Notes: generated by a model not told the origin, from the letters alone. Shown: positions 20,467-29,820, counted from the stretch's first letter. The stretch: 34,407 nucleotides of DNA from Hyphochytrium catenoides (GCA_900088475.1 FLMG01000879.1:6247-40653); one strand, 5' to 3'. A program made the numbers and translations.

Positions 20467-20759
20467 TTGCACTCCCAATTCTTGACAGCCTTTGCGTCTA
20501 GCCCGTGAGGATCTGGAGGGAACGCGACGCTATTAGGAACACGTTGATAGGAGCTAGCAACTAGAGAATGAGCTTCCGTCGTCCCTGGAAGTGCCAGCAT
20601 AAACATCCTGCAGATTTTGCGATTGCTTAATGCTCTAAGTACAACGCACGGCCGCCCTAGACCACGTATTGAAAGTATAATTAAGGGCCGTCTTAGAGCA
20701 TTAGGATGAGTGTTTCCGCCCGCTGCTCGGCCGGCACCTATTAGCGGGAGGGAACGCAC
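20328..20759 (-). pseudogene. coding-like frame, minus-strand remnant d
   Basis: This frame is open for 143 codons but starts with GTG and overlaps remnant c in a different frame at its left end. Its middle (RMFMLALPGTTEAHSLVASS; PHGLDAKAVKNWE) is protein-like. The part that overlaps remnant c turns Cys/Arg-rich (RCPRRQRCC), which suggests the true reading leaves this frame near 20470. Unassigned. Confidence 0.3.
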
Positions 20760-21914
20760 CGTATCAAGGTTACCCTGGAAACGCCACAGTTTCTACTACG
20801 TATTCTCCTTGACGATCTACTAGTACACTAAGATGGTGCCATCATCCTCAGCAGTCTACCATTACCATCACATGGATGGCTTAAAGGTAGACGATTATTA
20901 CTGAGGATGATGATGATGGACTCTCGGACAGTAAGGATGAGCAACCCGCAACACGAAGCTAATACGAAGGTCATCAGGGCACATCAAGCCATTGTCAGCC
21001 TTTCCCTTTTTCAGAAGCTCAACCGATGATACATCTTTGCAGCCCTGCTTCGGCATGCTCCTGCTGTTATGGGTGAGTGCAAAGATGGTGCCGGACTCAC
21101 ATTCGCCCTAATGATCGACAAATAACTGGCGGCGCCTACACCCAGCCAGCCTCAATAGCAGCAAAGAAGACCGCAGTGACAGAGAGACCAGGCCCGCTTT
21201 CAATGCCAGAATGTAGAGCCAAGAACTATAGACGATCGACATCTTTCTGAACCCGTAAAGAATACAAGGAGAGCACAGGGGCCGATAGCCCCACCGGCCC
21301 TCTCCTGTTGATTGAATGAGAGGCAAGTAAGGGCTAATGGGCTGAAGCTTATAGGGAGTGTCCCGGCAATCAAGTTACAGTACCACTACGAGATGGGCTG
21401 TTCGGTTGCTAGGTTGCCATCGCCAGTCGGCCACGGAGGATTTCGAGGCTTCTTACGACGCCATCGTAATACGAATGTGACTATTGAACTGCTAATAATG
21501 AGCAACTCGCGACACTTTCCTTAACGTTGCTGTTAGACTTCGTCCTACGCTTATTAAAGCGCCGCGGTGGGGCGGCGCTTGCCATGTTGCTACTTATGAG
21601 AGAGACTAGATTATGGCAGGAATCTGAAGAGCTGGAATAATCTGCAGCAGCAGGAAAGCAGACAAGAGGCGAGACACGCAAACATTAAGCAGTGGGAGCT
21701 CCACCCACTGAAGACGAAGAAGGAGAAAGGATGGAACAGAGGCCATTGTTGCTGAAGTACTTCCATTATCTTCTTCTTTAGGCTAAGAACCATCCAACGA
21801 CGACGACGGGGTACGATGGTGACGCTGGTGGCGCTCTTCACCAAGGAGAATCCAATAATCTTTTTTGGTTGCTGGACCTTTACCTCCTCTACTTTTGGGC
21901 ACATCAATCCGTAG
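20760..21914. other. gene-poor interval with hairpins
   Basis: No gene was seen. It contains a long imperfect hairpin at 20840-20912 and a 10-bp inverted repeat at 21032-21087 (CATCTTTGCA and TGCAAAGATG), both detailed under findings. An 11-base direct repeat, AAGATGGTGCC, occurs at 20830-20840 and 21082-21092. Short frames at 21108-21922 are unconvincing. Confidence 0.35.
20840..20912. repeat. imperfect hairpin, 12-bp outer stem
   Basis: The outer arms CATCATCCTCAG (20840-20851) and CTGAGGATGATG (20901-20912) are exact reverse complements. Inside them TCTACC (20855-20860) pairs with GGTAGA (20886-20891). The fold is a two-part stem with an asymmetric internal loop and a 25-base terminal loop. 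It sits between the minus-strand remnants on its left and the + strand remnants on its right. Confidence 0.65.
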
Positions 21915-22367
21915 GTGAACAAGATGCAGAGCGGGAAGAAGATCAGGATGAAAGTGCGCTTTCCTGGCTTCTGCCGCTTAAGCCCATTTGTTGGTCATCC
22001 TCACGGCGCGATCTCCCTTGTTTCTAAGAATTATGTCAATGCAAATGAGTGGACGAAGCTCAATCATCATCACCGAGAAGACTCATCCGATAGGAGACAC
22101 GAGGAAGCTGTGGACGAGAGTGAAGCATCAGGACTCAAAAAACCTGACTAAGAAGCTCTAGCATCTATTGATGAGCTATGTGCCGCACATCAAAAGCCGG
22201 CGATGGCCAAACTGACGAAGGAAGAAGTCTACATCATTGGGGCGCTTCTCGTGTCCAGCCCTCTTCTCCATCAACTTACAGAAGGGCTACTACCTTCTCC
22301 TTTATCGGCCGGTGTAGCGCTTAAAAGTTGCCATGTGTCACTTGCTGCGTGTCTAAGTTCCGGTTAG
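21915..22367 (+). pseudogene. broken coding-like frame, remnant with in-frame stop
   Basis: One frame runs from about 21915 to TAG 22365-22367 with a single internal TAA (22149-22151). Before the stop it is polar and acidic (DSSDRRHEEAVDESEASGLK). After it come ASIDELCAAHQKPAMAKLTK and EEVYIIGALLVSSPLLHQL. The continuity of protein-like sequence across the stop marks it as a decayed gene. The segment with LTKEEVYIIGALLVSSPLL resembles ITREEIVAAIYISASELFL of the minus-strand remnant at 20320-20466. Confidence 0.4.
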
Positions 22368-22384
22368 CTCGCTCAACAATATCT

Positions 22385-22573
22385 GTCCATTCATTGCAGG
22401 GCAACGCGGGTCTCGCTAGTGGCCAGCCGCATCATCGCAGAATAGAAGAAATTTTCGAAGGCCAAACGTTGCTAGGCAACAAGAGCTGTCATAGCCTAGC
22501 GCTAGCAGAAGGTGGGACAGACGCGGTTGCTAAGATAAGAATATGTATTGGTCCTTGCGACACCTTGGGATAA
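22385..22573 (+). pseudogene. coding-like frame, fragment
   Basis: The open frame 22328-22573 becomes protein-like from about 22400 (RRIEEIFEGQTLLGNKSCH; ALAEGGTDAVAKIRICIG) and ends at a TAA. It lies downstream of the preceding remnant on the same strand in another frame. Unassigned. Confidence 0.3.
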
Positions 22574-22646
22574 ACCTGAAGCTAAGACGTGCAGGTGCTC
22601 TCAATGAGCAGAAGAGGTTGGCTGACGACCAGTCACAGCAACATTT

Positions 22647-23068
22647 TTGAGCAGAAACTCCATCTTCAGTCTAAGCAAAGGCGACATTCAGAGAAATGCA
22701 CTATGGGAAGCAGAGAGCTGCATGGCGCGACGTGTAGGGCCGCCATGCCATCCCCAGCCTGATAAAGACCGGTTCCTTGACCTCGAAGCAGGCGATGGAG
22801 AACTCTCTTGTGAGGTTATTGGTCTTACTCTCGAATTGAAAGTATCTTCTTGGGAAGAGGCCAATCAGGAGATAGCGAGATCCGTGTCGATGAGCACATG
22901 CCTGTCTGACCCTCAGCACTAAAGGGAGGATTTCGCAAAATAGTCAGTGCATGGAGGAGGGAAGATGCCACCCTTGCATGCACTCAATCACTCTACTTAG
23001 CAGGTCTTCATCACCGGGCAGCATGGGTAGGATTAGCTGTTTTTTGCAAGGTCATAGAAGAGGTTAAC
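22647..23068 (+). pseudogene. broken coding-like frames, fragment
   Basis: A frame open to TAA 22920-22922 encodes LSKGDIQRNALWEAESC, an acidic LDLEAGDGELSCEVIG and VSSWEEANQEIARSVSMS. From 22919 a second frame continues with GGFRKIVSAWRREDATLAC and LYLAGLHHRAAWVGLAVF up to a run of seven T (23040-23046), after which the protein-like reading moves to a third frame (KVIEEVN). One frame change is at a homopolymer, consistent with indel decay or, less likely, an assembly error. Family unknown. Confidence 0.4.
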
Positions 23069-23154
23069 AATGGATGCCTTCTCCTATAAAGTACATAATC
23101 AGTCATCAACGAACATGGATGGTGCTAACGTCGTGAAGCGATTGGGGGAGATCG

Positions 23155-23487
23155 GTGATGAGTAAGATGGGTGGCTTTTTCTTTCTCCATCACATTCCGT
23201 TCGGAGCAGGGCGGGGAAGCATAAGCACCCTCCTTGTGCTTCTTTCTATTGCTGTCTCTGCTGAGCATGTGATCATTGACTATGACCTACTCCTCTCATC
23301 CAGCTGGCACCTCAACAGTGTGGAAGAAAGAAGGAGAATAATAAGATGGAAAGCGACGAGCGAGGGCTCAAACTGTGCTGCAATGGGCGACACAAGAAGG
23401 AAGAAGTTAGAGAAAAAGCAATTTGGCCAGCAGCAGCTTCATAGATGGCGTTTAGTGTGCCTCCGCCTCCCAAGTCATGATAAATAA
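23155..23487 (+). pseudogene. open frame, possible small protein or fragment
   Basis: The frame is open for about 110 codons with ATG at 23158. A hydrophobic start (SISTLLVLLSIAVSAEHVI) could be a signal-like or membrane segment. It is followed by a polar, basic region (SVEERRRIIRWKATSEGSN; RKKLEKKQFGQQQLHRWR). It may be a real small gene, but broken frames surround it on the same strand. No family is recognised. Confidence 0.3.
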
Positions 23488-24007
23488 GCTGCTGGAAGTC
23501 AAGGATCAAGAGGTTCTAGTCCTCACTTATGGTGCCCCTGCTCGCACGCCGCCGGGCCATCTCTTTATTGAGATAGTATATTCACTGCTTCAATGTCAGA
23601 AGCTACCAGCGATGATGCTCGCTCTAGACAACCGTCAGTAGAAATGCTACCTTCTTAACGTGTAGTTCCTCCCTGTAACCTACGAGGAGTATCTAGACAT
23701 CTGTTCATCAACTATGAAGCTGGTTAGTCACTTGCTCGCTTTATTTGGAGGATGCAACTCATGAGCGCTCAATCATAGTCATTTTAAGAACAGGGCTAAA
23801 ATGGTCTTCTGCCCGTGGACCTGATGTTTCATCATGCCAGTCTGTAGCAAATGTGTGAGTGCAGGTCATAGAGCTCTCCTACTTCAACCCTTGTCGACAG
23901 CAGTAGCTTTCAAAAATGCAGCTCACTCCTCCTATGGGGCGCGTGGTGACACCACTCTCCTAGTAGAAAAGGGGAAAGTTCTTCGGCTCCATGATGACAA
24001 GGTCTAA
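23477..24007 (+). pseudogene. broken coding-like frame with several stops
   Basis: From ATG 23477 a frame reads INKLLEVKDQEVLVLTYGAP and HLFIEIVYSLLQCQKLPAMM to a TAG at 23639-23641. The same frame continues past it and one further stop with YEEYLDICSSTMKLVSHLLA to about 23762. From 23834 to 24007 another segment with protein character follows (SCKCVSAG-like Cys spacing, then GDTTLLVEKGKVLRLHDD). This looks like one gene damaged by several point stops and indels. Unassigned. Confidence 0.4.
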
Positions 24008-24584
24008 ACAAAGAAGGATAGGGCTTGTCAAGATTGCTGCTGTCTGTTGCCTGTCCGTGGTGGTGAGGTGCCTCCTCTTCATGTTGTCCAGCATAATCAA
24101 GAAGGCTCTAGCTGGAAGTCGATGGTAGGACAAGAGGGAGCGCAATGAGCTATGACCAACACCTCCTCTTTCTGCACGTAAAGAGAAGGAATGACGACTC
24201 TGTCAGGAGCCCAGACCCTTTCCTCTCTTCCTTCTGCTGGTATTTGGTCATGATCCAAAGGAAATAACAGCTGGAAGACTTGGTCACGACTCCTGTGTGG
24301 GGCACACGAGTCCTTTGCCCTTAGAGAAAGAAACCTTAGCCTCCCCTGATGTTGAAGGTTAATGATGACAGCAGCAATAGTACTAGTGAGATTCTATCCT
24401 ATGGATAGCCATAGGTGAAGGGAAAAGGAGCATTCGGGGCTCTGAGAGCCAGTTACTCTGGATGTTTCCTGGCACTGTGCTCATTAGCCCTAATCATTCG
24501 TCTATCGGTATCACACTGACAGCGCCAATGAAGAAGTAAAGAGTACAAAGTAGCAAGGCTGTCAAAGCACATTACATTATAACT
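24008..24584. other. interval with no supported gene
   Basis: No frame here has convincing protein character for more than about 30 codons on either strand. A 5-bp palindrome-like run, CTATGGATAGCCATAG, is at about 24398-24413. Confidence 0.3.
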
Positions 24585-25257
24585 ATGTTCTTGTTCAGCT
24601 CATTTTGGCATTATAGTAAGAAGCATCTCCTTCCCCTTGGGGCTTACTCAACTGATTTTGGAGCACGCTGTCAATCGTACCCAGTCTTCTGCTGCTTGCT
24701 GCAGCACCAAAAAACAGAAGGAGAGGACATGGCACTCTGGCACCTTATTATTGGGAGCTCGCAAAGTTAAAGAAGGCTGGGGAAGAACAGGGGAAGCTTG
24801 CTGTTTGGAAAAAAGCGAGTTGGGTGTTGAAGATAGGGAGAGGGCACATTGACTTTGGGTTCTCCGCGTGATGATCTTGGTTATAAAAAGCATGGGACCG
24901 AGATAGGTTCATGGATCAGAGAATGAAGCTGCAGCCCAGACCTTCATATTCAAAAAGCGAGGCAAGAAGGTTTGGACATGCTTGCGTTGACGGGGAGAAT
25001 TCAAAGAACGCTGCATCACTTCTAGTGCTCGAGAGAGGGAGAGAACGCCGCGTGCCTCCCCATCAATGACCAGTTATTACGACAGTAGTGCCCTACGCTC
25101 AATATCATTTCGCTATCTTCTTGCGCTTGATGGTTTGACTCCTGCAGGTGGAGAAGAGAAAACAGTTTAATGTCAAAGCAGTCCTGGTACGAAGTACAGT
25201 ACTCGTACTCTATGACCGCAAGCCACGCTTGGCCCAAAGTAGAAGGAACTGCAAGGA
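24585..25257 (+). pseudogene. broken coding-like frames, fragment
   Basis: ATG 24585 opens 61 codons (FLFSSFWHYSKKHLLPLGAY) to a TAA near 24768. A second frame carries on with WELAKLKKAGEEQGKLAVWK and continues to 25257 with several in-frame stops (for example after DFGFSA, and near 25068), still reading as protein (AVLVRSTVLVLYDRKPRLAQ). The persistence of one frame across stops over about 480 bases supports decayed coding sequence. Family unknown. Confidence 0.33.
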
Positions 25258-25266
25258 TGACCCTTG

Positions 25267-25371
25267 ATGTTCGCCATCAAGAACACCAATTGCTGGATTC
25301 CTTCCTTCCTCAACCACATCGTCTCGTCTGTTGACCGTGCCTATGCGTTGACCAACCTTCAAGCGAAATAA
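25267..25371 (+). pseudogene. short coding-like frame, fragment
   Basis: ATG 25267-25269 to TAA 25369-25371 encodes 34 residues with clear protein character (NTNCWIPSFLNHIVSSVDRA). The same frame resumes after further stops near 25420-25545 with VDYNQRVEMLSILENIGRWL. This is probably part of the same damaged gene as its neighbours. Confidence 0.3.
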
Positions 25372-25547
25372 ACAAAGCCCTTACAGAGGCTCTGACTTCT
25401 TTCATTTTCCTGGTGGAAGGGTAGAAAGTATTTGATGTTCTATGGCATCCAGGTCCGCTATTGAAGTCCTGCTGCCACCCAGCCAGAGATGGGAGTCGAC
25501 TACAACCAGAGAGTCGAAATGCTATCAATTCTTGAAAACATAGGGAG

Positions 25548-25808
25548 GTGGTTGATGACGATGATATGCATGGATACCTTGTTGCGCCCAATGAGGGACC
25601 ATACTCGCTGTATGAAGCAGGTCGAAAGAAGGTGTCCGAGGTGAGGTCGGAAAGTCGCAGGGCATCCAAAGAAGCTTTCATTTGGTCTTGCTGCTGCGAT
25701 GATCCAAAGGGGAAGAACATGACAGCATCACTCAGGGTGAGACATACTACTGGGCACATGAGGGAGCAGGGTAAGCAGGCTTGTCACATGCAAAGTGATA
25801 AAGCTTGA
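25548..25808 (+). pseudogene. coding-like frame, fragment
   Basis: The open frame begins within the previous fragment and encodes an acidic cluster then GYLVAPNEGPYSLYEAGRKK, SEVRSESRRASKEAFIW and CCCDDPKGK, ending at TGA. The junction with the preceding frame near 25545 lacks splice signals and looks like an indel. Unassigned. Confidence 0.33.
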
Positions 25809-25919
25809 AAAGCTGGTAAGAAAGGCCAAATAATGCCCAACTCTTTCTATGGCTGGCCCAAGCACTCCCTGTCATGTACTGTTCCTAAACCCTACGTTCA
25901 CTGCCTCCTCCTCTCCTCG

Positions 25920-26166
25920 CCATCTCTCTCTCTCTCTCTCTCGCCCTCTTCTCTCCTGTGAGCTCTCCTGTGTCTCTCCCTCTCTCATCTCCCCCTCCCT
26001 CGGTCTCATCTCTCTCCTGCTTACACTCCCTCTTGATCCCCCTCTCTCTCGGTCTCTCTCTCTCTCGGCCCCATTTTCTCTCTCCCAGCCTTTCCCTACT
26101 CTCACAATCTCCCTCTCTCTCTCTGTCTCTCCCCCTGCAATGCTTGCTCTCTCTCTCTCTCTCTAA
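25920..26166 (+). repeat. CT-rich low-complexity tract
   Basis: Interrupted (CT)n and CCCTCT-type sequence runs from about 25920 to 26166. Open frames through it on both strands (Ser-Leu or Arg-Glu) are artefacts. A + strand AATAAA follows at 26296-26301 in otherwise plain sequence. Confidence 0.85.
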
Positions 26167-26336
26167 TCCTAACAGCGGGCATCTCAGAAGTGCAGTCAGG
26201 AAGGCAGAAAGGAAGCCTGAGTGAGCTTGAACCTGTGTCGGTTACAGAATCAGAAGCCCAAACTCAGATGGCCAAAACGCCCAGCTTGGATCACCAATAA
26301 AGGCAGACTCTAATTTGAATAAACAACATATATTAG

Positions 26337-26654
26337 TGAGGTATTCAGTATAGACCCCTATTCTAAAGACTTTACAGACAAATCAAGGCATGACGGTCTA
26401 TTCTTGATGGAGAGGCTCATGTTTTAGTATATCAGTGAGTGTTACTGACATTATTGTAGATAATGTGCAGTGTGGTACAGCCACTACAACTACAGCCTTT
26501 TGGTCCCTTTTCCGCGTTGACGTGGAGGGATCTTGGCCCTGGTGAGACAAACACGTCAGAGTGAGAAGGGTGGAGGAGGGGGCTTCTGTTCTAAAAGGGG
26601 CCAGAGTTGGGATACGAGGACACATCCATACTGGCCATAATTCTGAATACCTCA
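26337..26654. repeat. 318-bp interval bounded by a 12-bp inverted repeat
   Basis: TGAGGTATTCAG (26337-26348) and CTGAATACCTCA (26643-26654) are perfect reverse complements, so the interval has the shape of a small non-autonomous DNA transposon. I see no matching target-site duplication in the flanking bases (TTAG on the left, TTTA on the right), which weakens this reading. Confidence 0.35.
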
Positions 26655-26655
26655 T
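26398..26655 (-). CDS. weak open frame, possible exon
   Basis: This is an 85-codon minus-strand frame. Its C-terminal part, after a good acceptor-like sequence (TTGTCTCACCAG ending at 26539 on this strand), reads GQDPSTSTRKRDQKAVVVVA and continues to the stop. It could be the last exon of a gene starting at 27158, but I found no donor of matching phase, so this stays tentative. Confidence 0.2.
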   Translation of the reverse strand: MRYSELWPVWMCPRIPTLAPFRTEAPSSTLLTLTCLSHQGQDPSTSTRKRDQKAVVVVAVPHCTLSTIMSVTLTDILKHEPLHQE

Positions 26656-26822
26656 TTACCTCTATGAGGTTTACTGTACAAATGTGCGGGCTCCGATCAA
26701 CAATAATCTAGGTTTAGTACTGTAGTTGTAGCCGTTTCAGGCCAGGTCATTACAATAGAAAATTACGGTACAGCAATTCTCTTACTTTCTCTACGACGAG
26801 CATTCCTACTCTAAATGTTACT

Positions 26823-27158
26823 CTAAGTTGGTCGATTGGTCGCCTCTGGAAGTAAGTATAGCCGTTTGCAGTTGAAAAATGGGTAAAAGTCGGTTGGTTG
26901 GCACAACACTCTTTGGTCCAACCTGCCCCCAATTCTTTGCTGGAAGCGCCATATCTCGCTCCACTCTTTCTTTTTCTGATGGTGTAACTTATATGTAGGC
27001 ACAGTATCTAACTCTGACTCTGGCTGGCGTCCATCGTCCTTCACACATGTCCCACCTAATATTTCTCTTATAGAATCAACAAGTGTCTGGGGCTCCTTTC
27101 CCTCAGTGGCCTTCTCTCCCTCGTCTCTTCTGTCTGCTGCTGTCAGTCTGATGACCAT
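26823..27158 (-). CDS. hypothetical protein or first exon, 111 residues
   Basis: An ATG-initiated minus-strand frame with protein-like, polar composition: TAADRRDEGEKATEGKEPQ, LVDSIREILGGTCVKDDG and KKKEWSEIWRFQQRIGG. It is divergent from the 7-TM gene, with about 690 bases between starts. After the GGRLDQ segment the composition weakens, and a GGCAG|GTTGGA donor-like site (phase 2) is present there, so the gene may continue in an exon I could not place. No family is recognised. Confidence 0.35.
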   Translation of the reverse strand: MVIRLTAADRRDEGEKATEGKEPQTLVDSIREILGGTCVKDDGRQPESELDTVPTYKLHHQKKKEWSEIWRFQQRIGGRLDQRVLCQPTDFYPFFNCKRLYLLPEATNRPT

Positions 27159-27847
27159 AAACCCATGGCTTCCTGCCCCTCACCTGATGAGACTGTGGGA
27201 GGTAGTGCTACAGAGGACAGAGGAGAGATGGGATGGGCCTAGCAGCGAGAGAGAGAGCGAAAGGTTGCTTGGGCCTTTTGCAGGTAGGAAGCACTGAAGG
27301 GTCGGCCTGTGTCCTCTCTCTCTCTTCTCTCTCGTTGTTGACAGTCGACTGATAAGAGTTCTACTGTTGCCCTGATCACCCTTCTGCTCTCTTCCTCACC
27401 TCCTTTATCTTGGTCGCTTTGCTCCCTCCAAGGAAGGCTCTAACAAGGTTAGGAAGATCGTGGCTGGGGCGGGAGGGCGACCCAACTCCTTTCCCAGTAT
27501 CATTTCCCTCTCTGTTCCTCTTGTGGAGATGCGCTGTTCGTCAATTGAGAAGTGCATGTGAGGGCCGCCGCCTCTTCATCACTCACCACATCTTGCTCAG
27601 AGACAAAATATACCTGCATCGGGCACGACCAAGTCTCAAGAATCAAGCTGGCTCATACGCTTGCGGCGTTGCCGCCATAAAAAGCACTCCTGTATTATAT
27701 CTAACCTTGAGAACCTAGGCAGTAGAAGTGACTGTCAGCCGCAACAAGACAAGATCCTCTCTACCTCCAAAGTGGTGAAGCGCTTTCCCATTTCTGCTCT
27801 CTTCTCATCGCTGCTCATTTCATCGTCTCATTGACCAATCCACAAAC
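27159..27847. other. divergent upstream region of the 7-TM gene
   Basis: No gene was accepted here. A CT tract sits at about 27312-27336, followed by pyrimidine-rich sequence to 27410. The 60 bases before the ATG at 27848 are also CT-rich (TTTCTGCTCTCTTCTCATCG). Any 5' UTR of the 7-TM gene lies here. Confidence 0.35.
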
Positions 27848-29545
27848 ATGACGCGCCCAGATGAGGAAATGATCTGTCCCTATCCCTACGTATATCCTAC
27901 ATGCAAGGATGATCCAGAGCTTATTGCCCTTAATCCCGATGCAGCCAAGTACATCGTCTACGCCGATATGTTTCCGGTCCTCTATCCGCTTTGGAGGGCT
28001 ATCTTTCTTAGCATTGGCCTGCTCCTCTTCGCAATCAACACATACCGTCTTCGCTTAGCCTTCGCGACAAGGTCACCCATCCATAAGGTTGTATATGTCT
28101 TCAACCTGCTGGCGTGTATCACCTTTGTCATCAGAGGAGTTGACCCGAACGGATATAGAAAAATTGCACCGCTATTGCTGGTGCAAGGTGCGAACTATTT
28201 CACCAATGGTTTCCTTTATAGCATCTTCTACTCCATTGGCATTATCTGGGGCTCTGTGCTGCAAAGCTACCAGGAGGGCTGGAGAGTTCCCGTGCTTCTG
28301 AGGCTGTTTGGCTTTATCCTGCTGGTCATCACGTGGGGCATCATGGCTCTGTTGGACTTCTCTATTGCCACAGATCCGTCTGGAGACCACTACTTGGTTG
28401 TCCTTCTCAAGTACTACTCTATCTCTGTTGTCGGCCTCGCGGGCTGCATTCTGCTTGCATACACTGGTATTGCTTTAGATAAGCGAATTCGCCAAACACG
28501 GCTATTGGCTGGAGAAATAACACGGCCAAGCGGAGACGTGTACAACAATCGCTTGTCCGAGACGCCGGCCGCGAAGGAGGAAGGCTCAGTGGTCGGGAAT
28601 ACCCCTCAGGTTCTTACGCCACTTTCTGCTAGAGATGCACAGCAAATGAGGGCAAAAGCTCTACTCGCTTCCGGCGGAAAGAAGATGAATGAGCAGCAGG
28701 AAGCACCGAAGCCGGGGCTTTGGCGTAGCCTCTGGGAATCTTGGACCAACATGACGAAGGTTATGCGAATCACGGTCATCATCGTCCCTCTATATCTCTC
28801 TGTTGAGGCCTCTACTCTTCTGCGCGGCATAACTGCGCATATTAACGGCACTGACTTCATTGGCTGGCAGACATACAACTATTGTGTGTACACCAATGGC
28901 CCACAGTACGCAGCTGGCAAAGGTGGCAAGTGCGACCCTACTTTTGAGTATCAGCTTTTCGCTAGCCTTCAGCTTATCTTTGCTGTGATGAATTCATGGA
29001 TCTTCTCTCGGATCAAGGGAGGGTCTGGCAGCGCTCAGGAGGAAAAAGAAGAAAGAGAAGAGAAGGAAGCAGAAGAGAGAAGAAAGGCAAGCGACTTTAG
29101 CGATTTGGCTGCACCTCTTTCTGGTAACAGAACTCTGGCATCTAGTACGTCCTCTCAAGTGTCATCCTTCTGGTCCGGAAGCGAGGATGAAGACCCTGGT
29201 TCCTTCGTCATGCAATCTCACCTTCATCCTAACTTCGCGGCAAGCAACTCTGGCCGTGTGAGCCATACAGACAGAGGAGACGTAGCTGTCAGAGTCAGCA
29301 GCTTGTTCAATAGAGATTCTATCCCCTCTTCTCAAGGAAGGTCAACGTTCTCGACATTTGAAGACATCCATGACGAGGATAACGATGGTGAAGCAGGGGA
29401 TGTAGGTACACATGCTGCGGCGTCGGGTACACCTAAGAATGAGAAGATTTACTTTGAGGATGAAAGCGTGAGGCAGTCACAGATGAGGAGACCGAGCATC
29501 AGCGCAGAAACCAACAAGAAGGTTGGCTCATATAGGAAACTGTAA
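27848..29545 (+). CDS. seven-transmembrane protein with charged cytosolic tail
   Basis: This 565-residue product comes from an intronless frame. Seven hydrophobic helices are visible at about 45-66, 80-97, 119-140, 149-169, 184-207, 304-327 and 367-387. The long third cytosolic-type loop (about 210-303) is polar. The N-terminus has Cys10 and Cys19, and a loop between helices 6 and 7 has an N-glycosylation sequon (NGT, 333-335) and Cys346 and Cys362. The ~180-residue tail contains a charged helix (EEKEEREEKEAEERRK, about 398-413) and many Ser/Thr residues. The topology (N out, 7 TM, long C-tail) is receptor-like, but I do not see a DRY, NPxxY or other class-defining motif, so the family is open. 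A poly(A) signal follows 270 bases after the stop. Start chosen at ATG 27848, the first in frame, with ACA before it. Confidence 0.78.
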   Translation: MTRPDEEMICPYPYVYPTCKDDPELIALNPDAAKYIVYADMFPVLYPLWRAIFLSIGLLLFAINTYRLRLAFATRSPIHKVVYVFNLLACITFVIRGVDPNGYRKIAPLLLVQGANYFTNGFLYSIFYSIGIIWGSVLQSYQEGWRVPVLLRLFGFILLVITWGIMALLDFSIATDPSGDHYLVVLLKYYSISVVGLAGCILLAYTGIALDKRIRQTRLLAGEITRPSGDVYNNRLSETPAAKEEGSVVGNTPQVLTPLSARDAQQMRAKALLASGGKKMNEQQEAPKPGLWRSLWESWTNMTKVMRITVIIVPLYLSVEASTLLRGITAHINGTDFIGWQTYNYCVYTNGPQYAAGKGGKCDPTFEYQLFASLQLIFAVMNSWIFSRIKGGSGSAQEEKEEREEKEAEERRKASDFSDLAAPLSGNRTLASSTSSQVSSFWSGSEDEDPGSFVMQSHLHPNFAASNSGRVSHTDRGDVAVRVSSLFNRDSIPSSQGRSTFSTFEDIHDEDNDGEAGDVGTHAAASGTPKNEKIYFEDESVRQSQMRRPSISAETNKKVGSYRKL

Positions 29546-29814
29546 GCAGAAGTAAAAAATTCCGATCTCTACATTCCTTTTCTCCCGTCGTCGTTAGTTG
29601 AAGCTCGGTCTCCCTGTTTGGTCTCTACCTTTCCTGTTCGTTCCACCGCCTATCTTCCGTCCATGTTGCTTCCTGCTGTCCTGGTGGTCAGCCAAAATAC
29701 CTGGTTAAGAGCATGACTGCCCTGCCCTCTTGTCCCTGTCTGTTATAAGCAGCAGCGGCGGTTTAAACATCTTGTTTTTGCTCTATCATTGGAAATATGG
29801 TATCATTCCTCAAA

Positions 29815-29820
29815 AATAAA
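29815..29820 (+). terminator. poly(A) signal of the 7-TM gene
   Basis: A canonical AATAAA in CAAAAATAAAGATAC, 270 bases past the stop codon at 29545, followed by T-rich sequence. This is a good position for a 3' end. Confidence 0.5.
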
